NCBI GenBank assembly: GCA_945867815.1
Contig: CAMBIX010000005.1
Location: 1-64,000, forward strand
Direction: 5' to 3'
Length of the DNA: 64,000 nucleotides
DNA from: an uncultured Veillonellaceae bacterium
Lineage (GTDB): Bacteria > Bacillota > Negativicutes > Veillonellales > Veillonellaceae
Position 1 is the stretch's first letter, and each line of letters starts with the position of its first letter. Both the position numbers and the translations under genes were made by a program. The notes beneath the pieces are model-generated. The model was not told the DNA's origin. It saw nothing but the letters and a program-made list of their open reading frames with translations, and did no database searches. Below are positions 6,977 to 15,251 of this stretch, piece after piece.

Positions 6977-7713
6977 AATTCCCCTTTCTTATGCATTTGT
7001 AACACTTGTCCCACGGCTAATACACCAGGAACCGCAATCTTATTTAAGGCTTTAATCCTAAACAAATTGTTAGTGTTACCAAATTCTTTTTTAACCATCC
7101 GCTGTAGAGTTGTTTTAGTAGATACTTTAGCCGTTGCACTTGGTAATTTATTCCCAGCCACCCTATTTTGTTCAGCAGTACCAGTAACATTACCATTTTG
7201 GTCAGTTTGAAGCATTACCTTTTTAGTGCCATAGTCTCGCCACTGCTTAAGAGTGATATCAGCATAGGCGTCAAACCCCTCTTCCGCATCCTCAATAATC
7301 TTGTAATCCTCTAGGGTTACTTTCATATTAGTCATTTGTAGCATTTCGCCGTTTGGTTTCATGCGAACTACTATAAATTGAAATTTTCTTTTATCAAGCA
7401 TACCAGCTAAACCGCTATATCCCGCCGCACTAGCTAAGTCGCCTAACATAGAACCGCCATTTTTAAGTTCTTCTAATTTGTCAATATAATAAGACGCCTT
7501 TCTCCCTTTGAACAACATAGACTCATTAAAAGGATAGTTACTGTTAGGCAACATCATTTTAAAAGAAATTTCACTAAGCCCAGGGGGCTTTAATACATTA
7601 ACTTCCCCTAAGCCTAGTAAATCTATAGTTGAATTCTTGTTATTAATAGTAGTAGTAAGGCTAGCTGGAGGAATTGGTATTTGCATGGTATCCATGTACA
7701 TGTAATAAGCCAT
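6973..7713 (-). CDS. Tail protein with LysM-like C-terminus (XkdP-like)
   Basis: This 246-residue protein follows the tape measure, the place of PBSX xkdP. The first 160 residues form the conserved part (MQIPIPPASLTTTINNKNSTIDLLGLGEVNVLKPPGLSEI). The last 40 or so (TTLQRMVKKEFGNTNNLFRIKALNKIAVPGVLAVGQVLQM) look like a LysM module, which could bind peptidoglycan or assist hub assembly. It overlaps the next gene by 4 bases. Confidence 0.75.
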   Translation of the reverse strand: MAYYMYMDTMQIPIPPASLTTTINNKNSTIDLLGLGEVNVLKPPGLSEISFKMMLPNSNYPFNESMLFKGRKASYYIDKLEELKNGGSMLGDLASAAGYSGLAGMLDKRKFQFIVVRMKPNGEMLQMTNMKVTLEDYKIIEDAEEGFDAYADITLKQWRDYGTKKVMLQTDQNGNVTGTAEQNRVAGNKLPSATAKVSTKTTLQRMVKKEFGNTNNLFRIKALNKIAVPGVLAVGQVLQMHKKGEF

Positions 7714-9782
7714 TAAGCAAGCACCCCTTCCCCTTGTACTTTAATTGTTTCTCGTAAACCTTTAGCAAAGTTGCTAGTAAATACGTCTAAGTCCACATCG
7801 CTATTAGCGGTAATAGTATTATCAACATTAATTACAACATGTTGACTTTGCCATTGTTGAAGAGTATCAGACAGGGCACTGTCTCTAAGGGCCTTAATAT
7901 CCTCATCTGCTAATTCAATAGCTTTAGCCATTTTCTCCGTATTCTTAGCCGTTTTACCATGGTTTTTAGCATTTTCCTTGGCATTAGGGTCACGACTTTC
8001 TACGGCTGGATTTTTAGATGGATCATATTCCTTAGGTAGCTTTTGTTTCATCTGTTCAATCATGTCACCAGGTCCATTAACAATACCTTTTACAGCATTA
8101 ACGACACTGTCTTGAACATTCTTACCAGCATCATATCCAGCGGCACCATAAGCACTAGGGTCATAATCACCAAAGCCAGCATTCATTTTATAATCTGACA
8201 AATCAACCATATCATCACTATACGATTTACTCATATGTAATGCTTCGGCCCCAACGGAATCAATGTTAATGCCTGGTATTTTATTGACCATACCTATAAT
8301 TTGGTTGATAGCAACTTTTACCAAGTCAACAACACCATTCCAAATATCAGCGAATAAGTTAGCTATCGCTTGCCCTGGATGTCTAAATACATTGGCCATA
8401 AATTCAGCTAAAGATACGAATCCATTCCAAGTATACGCAATCCCAGCGCGAATCATGCCCCATAACCAAGCAAAAGTACCCGCTATAATACCGGTAGCAC
8501 TAATGGAAGTTCCAGCGAAGTAATTAACCACCGCAATAGCCCCATAGAACATGGCAATAAGTAGAATTACAAGCCCTACTATCCAAGTAAGTGGACAAGC
8601 ATATAAAGCAGCATTTAAACCTTCTTGGGCATAAGCACTCGCGACTTTTGCAGCCGTAAGACTTATTTCTGCCGCAGTGGCAGCTATGGTTTCTCCTGCT
8701 GAAATTGCCATTTGAACCGCATGGGCCGCCCACATGCCAACTGTAAATGCTAAATACCCACCTAATACAGTAAATGCTCCATAAACTAGCCACGTATTAT
8801 TACGGAGGAAGTTAATCGCACCACCCAAAGTATTCGTAATAACCCCAGCTAACCATACTGCATTATTCACCAAGAAATACATGCCAGCGGCCACATAATC
8901 AATAGCTGTATCAATACCTTGTAATAGGGTTTCCATGGTGTCACTATTAGCCATATTACTTAAGGCATTAAATACACCACCAAACTTCATAATAGCTTGG
9001 TTTTCTATCCAAGTAAGGTTATCGCCCCATTGCTTAGGTACTTGATTAAACTGAGCATTAATTTCATCCATATTATCTAATACGGCTTTTTTAATAACTT
9101 CGGCGGTAATCTTACCTTCCGACGCTAAGTTTTTTAATTCCCCTCGAGATACACCCATAGTCTTAGCTATCATATTTTCAATGATAGGAGCATTTTCAGC
9201 GATAGATCTAAACTCATCACCCATCAACGCCCCGCTAGCTAAGCCTTGTGTTAATTGCAATGTAGCAAACTTACGATTTTCTTGGCTAGTGCCCCCAATG
9301 GCATATAGCTTATTGATACCTTCCATAAAGCTTACAGCCTCTCTAGGGTCTGGGAATGCATCTTTAGCTGATAACGATAATTGAGATACAGCATGAGCCA
9401 TATCTAGGTAGCCACCCCTAGCCCTTTGAGCGCTCTCAAATATCTTTTGATTAAGATATATAGCATTCTCTTGACTACCGGCCACTAAGTTTAATCGAGC
9501 ATTAATACCAGCATATTCATCTGCCGTATCAATTAATGCACCAATGCTTTGAGTCATTTTATCAAAGGCTCGCATGGCAATATCAGCGCCTAGGCTACCG
9601 GCAAATATAGCTCCCATAGTACTACCTTTATTACCAGCGGTTTCAAATCCATCGCCGGCACGATTAGCCGCACCGCCTACTTGCTCTAGCTTATTAGCTA
9701 CAGTATCTGTAGCCCTACTAATTTTTTCGAGAACAGGAGAAAAGCCATCACGTAACGATATATAATTATCAATCGTTGCCAT
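7713..9782 (-). CDS. Tail tape measure protein
   Basis: This 689-residue protein sets tail length and helps DNA passage through the host membrane. The N-terminus (YISLRDGFSPVLEKISRATDTVANKLEQVGGAANRAG) and the RARGGYLDMAHAVSQLSLSAKDAF...GLASGALMGDEFRSIAENAP segment are the tape-measure N-terminal domain. Hydrophobic segments occur at about 285-310, 325-350 and 390-425. It is short compared with many contractile phages, predicting a fairly short tail. It follows the tail-chaperone frameshift product by 1 base. Confidence 0.9.
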   Translation of the reverse strand: MATIDNYISLRDGFSPVLEKISRATDTVANKLEQVGGAANRAGDGFETAGNKGSTMGAIFAGSLGADIAMRAFDKMTQSIGALIDTADEYAGINARLNLVAGSQENAIYLNQKIFESAQRARGGYLDMAHAVSQLSLSAKDAFPDPREAVSFMEGINKLYAIGGTSQENRKFATLQLTQGLASGALMGDEFRSIAENAPIIENMIAKTMGVSRGELKNLASEGKITAEVIKKAVLDNMDEINAQFNQVPKQWGDNLTWIENQAIMKFGGVFNALSNMANSDTMETLLQGIDTAIDYVAAGMYFLVNNAVWLAGVITNTLGGAINFLRNNTWLVYGAFTVLGGYLAFTVGMWAAHAVQMAISAGETIAATAAEISLTAAKVASAYAQEGLNAALYACPLTWIVGLVILLIAMFYGAIAVVNYFAGTSISATGIIAGTFAWLWGMIRAGIAYTWNGFVSLAEFMANVFRHPGQAIANLFADIWNGVVDLVKVAINQIIGMVNKIPGINIDSVGAEALHMSKSYSDDMVDLSDYKMNAGFGDYDPSAYGAAGYDAGKNVQDSVVNAVKGIVNGPGDMIEQMKQKLPKEYDPSKNPAVESRDPNAKENAKNHGKTAKNTEKMAKAIELADEDIKALRDSALSDTLQQWQSQHVVINVDNTITANSDVDLDVFTSNFAKGLRETIKVQGEGVLA

Positions 9783-9783
9783 A

Positions 9784-9959
9784 TTACTTTCCTTTCATCT
9801 TTTTAACAGCTTTTGCTTCTTCTTTTGCGTGAAGTTGCATGGCCGCTATTACAAAAGCTTTTTCGTTTTCCGGTAAAGACAAGAGCGTACTAGGCAATAT
9901 CTTTAACTTGATAAGTGCATAGTACGCCAAGACTGATTCTGAGTCTTTACCTTCAATTA
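9784..9959 (-). CDS. Frameshift extension of the tail assembly chaperone (T part of G-T)
   Basis: This is the -1 frame continuing directly from the slip site at 9,960-9,966: L-I-E-G-K-D-S-E-S-V-L-A-Y-Y, ending KAVKKMKGK and TAA at 9,784-9,786. It gives 58 uninterrupted codons with no start codon of their own, ending 1 base before the tape measure ATG. This is the standard layout of phage tail chaperone pairs, where the long G-T form coats the tape measure during tail assembly. Confidence 0.75.
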
Positions 9960-10385
9960 GTTTTTTGCTTGCTTAATTTTTTGATCCATACCAACTTCAA
10001 AATCACTAGCTTCATTTACCGCTAGGAACAAATCTTGAAGTTCACCAGGTGTAAGCATGGCATTAAGCAAGCTATCAGCACCAACTACACCATAGGATTC
10101 TTGTAATTGAGCATCGTCAAGAGGTGGGAATTCAATGGCAGTAGTAGCCATTTCCATTGTGAACCCCTCTTTGTCAAAGATTTTTTCTGATTTTTGCGTC
10201 ATTTTATTTTTAACGCGTTTTGTAAAACGATCGCGAAGATTATCCAATTCTTCATTTGTTAAAGGGCGAATTTTCCAAGGAATTGGATTACCTTCACTGT
10301 CTACAAAGTCTTTACTAGCCACATATTCATAGGCTTCACGTTTAATTTTGTTTTCTTTTAAAAATGCACTTAATGTTTGTTCCAT
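9957..10385 (-). CDS. Tail assembly chaperone, XkdN-like
   Basis: This 142-residue protein lies between the tube protein and the tape measure. The opening EQTLSAFLKENKIKREAYEYVASKDFVDSEGNPIPWKIRPLTNEELDNLR is characteristic of XkdN. The charged middle and the C-terminal LTPGELQDLFLAVNEASDF fit the chaperone G role. Its last codons are GCA AAA AAC TAA, which form a canonical -1 slippery heptamer, so a fraction of ribosomes should produce a roughly 200-residue fusion. Confidence 0.85.
   Translation of the reverse strand: MEQTLSAFLKENKIKREAYEYVASKDFVDSEGNPIPWKIRPLTNEELDNLRDRFTKRVKNKMTQKSEKIFDKEGFTMEMATTAIEFPPLDDAQLQESYGVVGADSLLNAMLTPGELQDLFLAVNEASDFEVGMDQKIKQAKN
9960..9966 (-). promoter_or_regulatory. 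Programmed -1 ribosomal frameshift site (A AAA AAC)
   Basis: The heptamer A-AAA-AAC sits in the correct reading phase immediately before the UAA stop of the XkdN-like gene. After slippage, the -1 frame is open for 58 codons to the tape measure start. The stop codon directly after the slip site may add to the ribosome pause. Confidence 0.75.
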
Positions 10386-10401
10386 AATTGGATAACCTCC
10401 A

Positions 10402-10899
10402 TTACTTAGTCATACCATCCAAGATTTTAAAGTTTTCAGGAATTTTAAAGCCTTCAAACGTAAAATCAATATCATCTGTAAGCCAATCACCATCAGCATC
10501 AAAAGCAGCGATAGTAGAAGAATCAATATTACAATTAAGAAGTGTAATAGTTCTTCGACCCGCGTCAGATGTAGGGTCAGAGTTAGATACTTGCATATCA
10601 AAATAGGTATCTACCCCTTCATTAGTAAGCTTTTCCATCATTTCATCGAATAATGGCGTGTTTTTGTAAATTTTAAGCTTGCCAGAGCCCTTAACAGAAG
10701 TCGCTTTATTACCTTTTTGCATACGGCCCAAGATAGCAACTTCTTTCTTTTCTTTATCAAGCTTAGCTTCCAAAGAAACCGCTTGGAATAATTTATAGCG
10801 GTTACCATTTACTGTAATATATGCCATTGCCATTTTAGAGCTAACAACATCCTTAGCAAGCATGGTTTCCACGGCGTTAATTACTGCAGCATCTGCCAT
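10402..10899 (-). CDS. Tail tube protein, XkdM-like
   Basis: This 165-residue protein is the inner tube of a contractile tail. It contains the XkdM pattern of a metal-free beta barrel (VNGNRYKLFQAVSLEAKLDKEKKEVAILGRMQKGNKATSVKGSGKLKIYKN, then DGDWLTDDIDFTFEGFKIPENF). It lies directly downstream of the sheath gene, but an intrinsic terminator lies between the two. Confidence 0.88.
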   Translation of the reverse strand: MADAAVINAVETMLAKDVVSSKMAMAYITVNGNRYKLFQAVSLEAKLDKEKKEVAILGRMQKGNKATSVKGSGKLKIYKNTPLFDEMMEKLTNEGVDTYFDMQVSNSDPTSDAGRRTITLLNCNIDSSTIAAFDADGDWLTDDIDFTFEGFKIPENFKILDGMTK

Positions 10900-10927
10900 A
10901 GTTTTATGTCCTTTCCATATAAATCAA

Positions 10928-10951
10928 AAGGACGGTATTATACCGTCCTTA
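10928..10951 (-). terminator. Intrinsic terminator between sheath and tube genes
   Basis: The minus-strand hairpin AAGGACGGTA-TAA-TACCGTCCTTTT is a perfect stem of about 10 bp followed by a short T run. It probably attenuates read-through from the sheath gene into the tube gene. Confidence 0.7.
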
Positions 10952-10970
10952 TAGGTCAAAATATTAAGTT

Positions 10971-12326
10971 CTATGCAACCGTGCAGGTGCAATACAACTT
11001 GGTCATAGCCACAACAGGGTTTACTTCGAGATTAAGAACAACATCGCCTTTATTATCCCCTTCATATGGCATTTGAACGTCTTTATCATCAAATTCCTTA
11101 ATTGCCCGAATTCGTTGATATTCAGTTAAGAGCTTAACTATATCCGTCCATAAAGCGGTAAAGCCGATAGAGTCGGTGCCCTCTTTACCTAAGTAAGTAC
11201 GATTGAAAAGACGAGCAATATCATAAGCTAAGTTATCCAATACACGAATAACTTGGTTTTTAGAGAAGTCTTTGGACTTATCTTTAGTAAATTCCGTGAA
11301 AGAGTTTACATCTTCAAGCACACGCACATCACCTTCAATGTTGCCACTAGCACCATCAGTTACACGGTGCATAACCAACTGCCCATCTTTAATAGCTTGT
11401 TCTAGTTCGTATTGTTTGAAGTTTGTATCCACATCATACTCACCATCATATAGCTTATTAGTACAGGATTGGTTAATTTCACAAGATGCCTCTGCGCCGG
11501 TTACCCAGTACACAAGAGAACCGACTTCGGCGCCTTTGTCCTTAACTTTATTAAGAACAGATATAACACCTTCATAGTTAGCTTTAGCCTTGTTATAACA
11601 TACGACTTGGAATTTAGCCCCTGTATCTTCACGACAACGTTTAGCAAAGGACTGTAGTAATGTTTTGATAGTGTCATCAGAACCAACATAACCCAACGCA
11701 TTAAAATAATAAGGCTCGATATATTGGATATACTTTTGATACTCAGCGGCCGTGATTTGTTCGCCGTTTGTACCGCCTGTAAGTTGTGTACCAACCGCCA
11801 CTACAAAAGCACCGTCTTTTTTAAATACTACAAATTCGTTATCCACCAAATCAGCTGGAGTAGAAAGGCCTGTTTGTTTATCAACTGCTTTCTTAACCCC
11901 ATCGGTAGTAAGATATGTAGTTACCATATACTTGCTATCTTGGTCGATATCCGCTTGTACGGAAATGGAAATATCATTACCACGCACACCACCAAATTTA
12001 GCCGTTGCAATATCACATTTAGCTCTTTCAGCACCGCTATTCAAGCGATACAAGTACAATGTTTTAGCATTCAAGAAAAGGTCACGTAAACCTTTCATTT
12101 TTTCATGTGCATAGTCATATCCAAAGATAGCTTGGCAATTTGTTTGGAATTCATCTTTTTCCACGCGAACAATAGAATCAGATGCACCCCAATCTAAATC
12201 GAGCGCCATAGTACAATAGCCACGATCTACACTATCAAACTGCGCTTTTCGTTTAGACACAAAGTTAATATAAGCGCCTGGCAAGACTTTATTCATCTTA
12301 AGCCAAAAGCCACCACCTAAAGCCAT
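10971..12326 (-). CDS. Contractile tail sheath protein, XkdK-like
   Basis: This 451-residue protein is of the PBSX XkdK type. The N-terminus (GGGFWLKMNKVLPGAYINFVSKRKA) and the C-terminal domain (RVLDNLAYDIARLFNRTYLGKEGTDSIGFTALWTDIVKLLTEYQRIRAIKEF) are the conserved sheath ends that swap between rings. Its presence shows that this is a contractile-tailed (myovirus-type) prophage. The length is close to XkdK (about 466). Confidence 0.92.
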   Translation of the reverse strand: MALGGGFWLKMNKVLPGAYINFVSKRKAQFDSVDRGYCTMALDLDWGASDSIVRVEKDEFQTNCQAIFGYDYAHEKMKGLRDLFLNAKTLYLYRLNSGAERAKCDIATAKFGGVRGNDISISVQADIDQDSKYMVTTYLTTDGVKKAVDKQTGLSTPADLVDNEFVVFKKDGAFVVAVGTQLTGGTNGEQITAAEYQKYIQYIEPYYFNALGYVGSDDTIKTLLQSFAKRCREDTGAKFQVVCYNKAKANYEGVISVLNKVKDKGAEVGSLVYWVTGAEASCEINQSCTNKLYDGEYDVDTNFKQYELEQAIKDGQLVMHRVTDGASGNIEGDVRVLEDVNSFTEFTKDKSKDFSKNQVIRVLDNLAYDIARLFNRTYLGKEGTDSIGFTALWTDIVKLLTEYQRIRAIKEFDDKDVQMPYEGDNKGDVVLNLEVNPVVAMTKLYCTCTVA

Positions 12327-12336
12327 TTAATCACCC

Positions 12337-12534
12337 CTATTCATTTACTTCTACTTTGACTGGTGTAGCCAAAGTCTTCTTTAATAATTTGTCAATTTCG
12401 TTAAAAGAATATTCCTTATCTGGTTCGAGAATGGAATCAAGCAAGTTAGCATATTCTTTATATCGTTCAGATGTGACAATAGTAACCGCATCAAAACGGT
12501 TAACAGTAGCATCTGCTTTTTTAGTTGCCATCAT
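12337..12534 (-). CDS. Small phage protein of unknown function
   Basis: This 65-residue acidic protein (starts at MMATKKADATVNRFDAV, second Met equally likely) lies just before the sheath gene. Many PBSX-like clusters have a short unannotated gene here. It overlaps the upstream tail-terminator-like gene by 14 bases. No motif is recognised. Confidence 0.65.
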   Translation of the reverse strand: MMATKKADATVNRFDAVTIVTSERYKEYANLLDSILEPDKEYSFNEIDKLLKKTLATPVKVEVNE

Positions 12535-12961
12535 TTTTTACTCCTTCGTTTAAATCCAAAGATTGCATAGGGTCACTATGTACAATGCGTTCAATGAAAT
12601 GGTTGTAATGGACGGTAAACTCTAGCACATCGTCTACAATCTCATATTTCATATCAGTACCACGAATTTTAGAACCATTTACATCGATGTATTCCAATGC
12701 CCAAAATAGCTTTTCAGCCCAATCATGTAAGGCCCTACTATTGGTAATTTCTCCATTTTCTGACATGAAAAAAGAGACGGTATATTTACCCTCTCTGAAA
12801 TATCGTGTATTTAGTTTTTGTTCGTGGTCTATGTCTTCACATTCAACATACCAACAAGGGAATTTGGCTTTTTGCTTTTTAAAATCAACATAAATGGGAA
12901 AATCAGAAATTTTATGTAATTGTGCTGAAATTCCATTGATAAAATCGCTTGTATATGCCAG
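12521..12961 (-). CDS. Tail terminator-like phage protein, probable CUG start
   Basis: The frame is open from the TAG stop of the gp10-like gene (12,965-12,967) to 12,521 and reads L-A-Y-T-S-D-F-I-N-G-I-S, later KAKFPCWYVECEDIDHEQ and NTRYFREGKYTVSFF. The first ATG (12,766) would remove the conserved first half. A CTG at 12,961 has an AAGGGGG Shine-Dalgarno sequence about 8 bases upstream, so CUG initiation is the best reading, giving about 146 residues. Its position between gp10-like and sheath genes and its sequence pattern suggest the DUF6838/phage tail terminator family. Stop-codon readthrough from the preceding in-frame gene is the alternative. Confidence 0.65.
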   Translation of the reverse strand: MAYTSDFINGISAQLHKISDFPIYVDFKKQKAKFPCWYVECEDIDHEQKLNTRYFREGKYTVSFFMSENGEITNSRALHDWAEKLFWALEYIDVNGSKIRGTDMKYEIVDDVLEFTVHYNHFIERIVHSDPMQSLDLNEGVKNDGN

Positions 12962-12964
12962 TTT

Positions 12965-13522
12965 CTACACCCCCTTAGTATGTTTACTTATGACATTCCT
13001 AAAAACTCTACACTGTGCCCTTTTTACGGCTTTTTCAGCTTTATCAGTAATTTTAAGACCTTTTACATAATTACCAACTAACTTTTTTCCCAAAATAGGA
13101 ACAAATCGCCCAGGTGTTTGCCTGTGTCCCTTGTCCACAAAAGTCGCATAGGATGCACTATTGGAAACTTTGATACGATATTCATTACCATGCTTTTCAA
13201 CTGTGCCTATTTGCCATGACCTTCGCATATGTTCGGAAGAAGATAATAGCTTATAATTCTTGTTAATTTTACGGAGGTTCTTTTTACCGCCCACTAAATC
13301 CGCTCTAGCTTTAACCCATTGACCTTTTTTGCCAGTTTCTTTATCAACAGCCTCACTATCAAAGGCTTTTGCCGTGCCTACTGGCGTATTCCTCTTAGCA
13401 CTAGCAAGATAAACCGCCCCCAATTGAGTAACGGCTTCTTTACACATGCTATCAGTTGGAATGGCATTTAGTTGTTTGGCAAAATCCCGCAATCCCCTAA
13501 AATCAACCTTTACATTAGCCAT
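12965..13522 (-). CDS. HK97 gp10-like neck/minor tail protein
   Basis: This 185-residue protein has the HK97-gp10 family start (VDFRGLRDFAKQLNAIPTDSMCKEAVTQLGAVYLASAKRNTPVGTAKA) and the later SNSASYATFVDKGHRQTPGRF box. This family sits at the head-tail interface. It overlaps the upstream gene by 8 bases and shares its reading frame, across the TAG stop, with the downstream gene. Confidence 0.8.
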   Translation of the reverse strand: MANVKVDFRGLRDFAKQLNAIPTDSMCKEAVTQLGAVYLASAKRNTPVGTAKAFDSEAVDKETGKKGQWVKARADLVGGKKNLRKINKNYKLLSSSEHMRRSWQIGTVEKHGNEYRIKVSNSASYATFVDKGHRQTPGRFVPILGKKLVGNYVKGLKITDKAEKAVKRAQCRVFRNVISKHTKGV

Positions 13523-13886
13523 GATATTTAACCCTCTCTTCTAGTGGTATCTCTTGATGAGATTGGAATACCATAGGAACACCGCTAGCCTTATACTGTA
13601 GAGTTCGCCCATTTTGAATAACATCCACATCAGAGCCAGGTGGAATGATTATGTCAGGAGCTAAGAATAAAGTTACTGTTTGTGTGGTCGTTGCGATTTT
13701 ATCGCCACTAGAAGGAGTGCTAGTTTTGTAAGATATCCTACACGGATATTCTGTACTTATCTTCTTCCCCTCAGTCACAATACCAGTTACCTCATCCACG
13801 GCATCATCTTCATAGGTATATACCACACAGGTCGAGGTATGGAGCTTAAATAAGGCTTTCTTTACCATTTGAATTTTCGGTAACAT
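13515..13886 (-). CDS. Head-tail joining/stopper-like protein
   Basis: This 123-residue, mostly beta protein (CVVYTYEDDAVDEVTGIVTEGKKISTEYPCRISYKT, then IIIPPGSDVDVIQNGRTLQYKASGVPMVFQSHQEIPLE) lies between the gp6-like connector and the gp10-like protein. The RTLQYKASG..VFQSHQEIPLE part is typical of stopper proteins at this locus. It overlaps both neighbours. Confidence 0.65.
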   Translation of the reverse strand: MLPKIQMVKKALFKLHTSTCVVYTYEDDAVDEVTGIVTEGKKISTEYPCRISYKTSTPSSGDKIATTTQTVTLFLAPDIIIPPGSDVDVIQNGRTLQYKASGVPMVFQSHQEIPLEERVKYHG

Positions 13887-14221
13887 GCCATATCACGCCC
13901 CCTATCCCTAAGTAGGCTATCAATAATACGATGTAGTCTAACTTCTGCGCTCACATCGCCAAATTGAACCTCTGTATCGCCTTCCTTGATTGATTTAACC
14001 ACGGTAAGGTCTTCATCACTCAACACATCCTTAATTTTGAGTTCTAAGTACCGCCCGGCAGTACGTTCAATAACGACATACTCCAATGCGGACGGTAACT
14101 CATCAAGGTTGCAATTATTAAGGATATGCTGTTTTTCAGAATTGAAAATAAACTCTAGTAAGGTATTGTCATCAACATCATAACCAATAAGGGATTTGAG
14201 TAATTCATTTACCTTATCCAT
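13862..14221 (-). CDS. Phage head-tail connector, gp6-like
   Basis: This 119-residue helical protein (MDKVNELLKSLIGYDVDDNTLLEFIFNSEKQHILNNCNLDELPSALEYVVIERTAGRYLELK) has the pattern of Phg_2220_C/gp6-like adaptor proteins that cap the portal. The start ATG overlaps the stop of the 44-codon gene upstream (TAATG), implying translational coupling. Confidence 0.72.
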   Translation of the reverse strand: MDKVNELLKSLIGYDVDDNTLLEFIFNSEKQHILNNCNLDELPSALEYVVIERTAGRYLELKIKDVLSDEDLTVVKSIKEGDTEVQFGDVSAEVRLHRIIDSLLRDRGRDMACYRKFKW

Positions 14222-14355
14222 TATTTATCCTCTTTCTTAGTGCGAGAACGACGAGGTTTTTTCACTTCCTCGTCTTGAGGCTGATTAGGCTCTTGAGTTT
14301 TCACTTCCTTGTCTTGAGGTTTCGCATTTCGATATCGATTAAGCAACATACCCAT
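14221..14355 (-). CDS. Small charged phage protein (44 residues)
   Basis: An ATG with a strong AGGAGGTG Shine-Dalgarno sequence opens a 44-residue frame directly behind the major capsid gene: MGMLLNRYRNAKPQDKEVKT, ending RTKKEDK. It contains two near-identical units (PQDKEVKTQEPN and PQDEEVKKPRRS) from a DNA duplication. It ends TAATG into the connector gene. The function is unknown. Confidence 0.65.
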   Translation of the reverse strand: MGMLLNRYRNAKPQDKEVKTQEPNQPQDEEVKKPRRSRTKKEDK

Positions 14356-14369
14356 AATTACACCTCCTA

Positions 14370-15248
14370 TTAAGCAGTAAAGGATACTTTTACAACTTTA
14401 GAATCATTAGTTAATGCAACGCCATAATGTTCATCAGCTGTAATAACAGTGGTTTTTCTGATGATATCACGATCAGTTTCAATAGCCACATCACGTTTCA
14501 TGTAAATAGTAACGGCTGGTAATACTGGAGTGCCATCTGTAGGTTCTGCAGTCGCACATACAATAAAGTTATCGAATTTAGTACCACCATTATCAGGAAC
14601 ACGACGAGATACAACAACACGAACGCCAGCAATCATACCGATTTCACCAGTAGCCATTACATCGTTGCCATATTTCGTTTTATCAATGAATTGTTCATCT
14701 TTACGAAGAGTAGTAATTTGTTTTGGATGGATAAAGATATATTTTTCTGTATCAGATTCTTCTGCGAATAAATCAACACCATCAACAATGCCAGCATAAG
14801 AAATAGCAGCACCCGCGTCTTTTGTAAGGGTGGCACCACTTAAAGCAGTCACAACATCATCTTCAATGCGAGAAGCGATAGAAAGTGCAATTTGTCGTGC
14901 CGCTTCACCTTGAGGGTCTCCATATCCGGATAATTGTGCTTCATCGGTGATTTCAACGCCTTTACCCGCTTTAACAATGGACATTTTAGCAACGGAAGTT
15001 TTCATTTGAGATAAATCAATTGCTTCACCTTCGCCTACTACAGTGGCATCGCCAATGTATTCCCATTTAGGAATCGTAATTGTATTACCAGCTTGCCCCA
15101 CCAATGTTGTATCAACCTTGGCAAAATTAGTAAATTTGATAGCTTTTGGCAATGCAGCTGATACCATATCAGCCATTACTTGAGGGATAACCACATTAGT
15201 GGTTTTTGTTTGTGCGAAAGTTTGTAAATCAAATGTAAATTTGTTCAT
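14370..15248 (-). CDS. Major capsid protein (N4-gp56 type)
   Basis: This 292-residue protein contains the family core TTNVVIPQVMADMVSAALPKAIKFTNFAKVDTTLVGQAGNTITIPKWEYIGDATVVGEGEAI. It has an HK97-like fold by family. It follows the scaffold gene and precedes the connector genes, as in other head modules. There is no obvious N-terminal delta domain; the separate scaffold protein at 15,252-15,845 fits that. Confidence 0.88.
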   Translation of the reverse strand: MNKFTFDLQTFAQTKTTNVVIPQVMADMVSAALPKAIKFTNFAKVDTTLVGQAGNTITIPKWEYIGDATVVGEGEAIDLSQMKTSVAKMSIVKAGKGVEITDEAQLSGYGDPQGEAARQIALSIASRIEDDVVTALSGATLTKDAGAAISYAGIVDGVDLFAEESDTEKYIFIHPKQITTLRKDEQFIDKTKYGNDVMATGEIGMIAGVRVVVSRRVPDNGGTKFDNFIVCATAEPTDGTPVLPAVTIYMKRDVAIETDRDIIRKTTVITADEHYGVALTNDSKVVKVSFTA

Positions 15249-15251
15249 AAA

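Noticed and set aside
8524-8793. Cysteine-rich 89-codon frame inside the tape measure gene
   Set aside because: Shifted-frame shadow of the hydrophobic part of the tape measure; no start signal.
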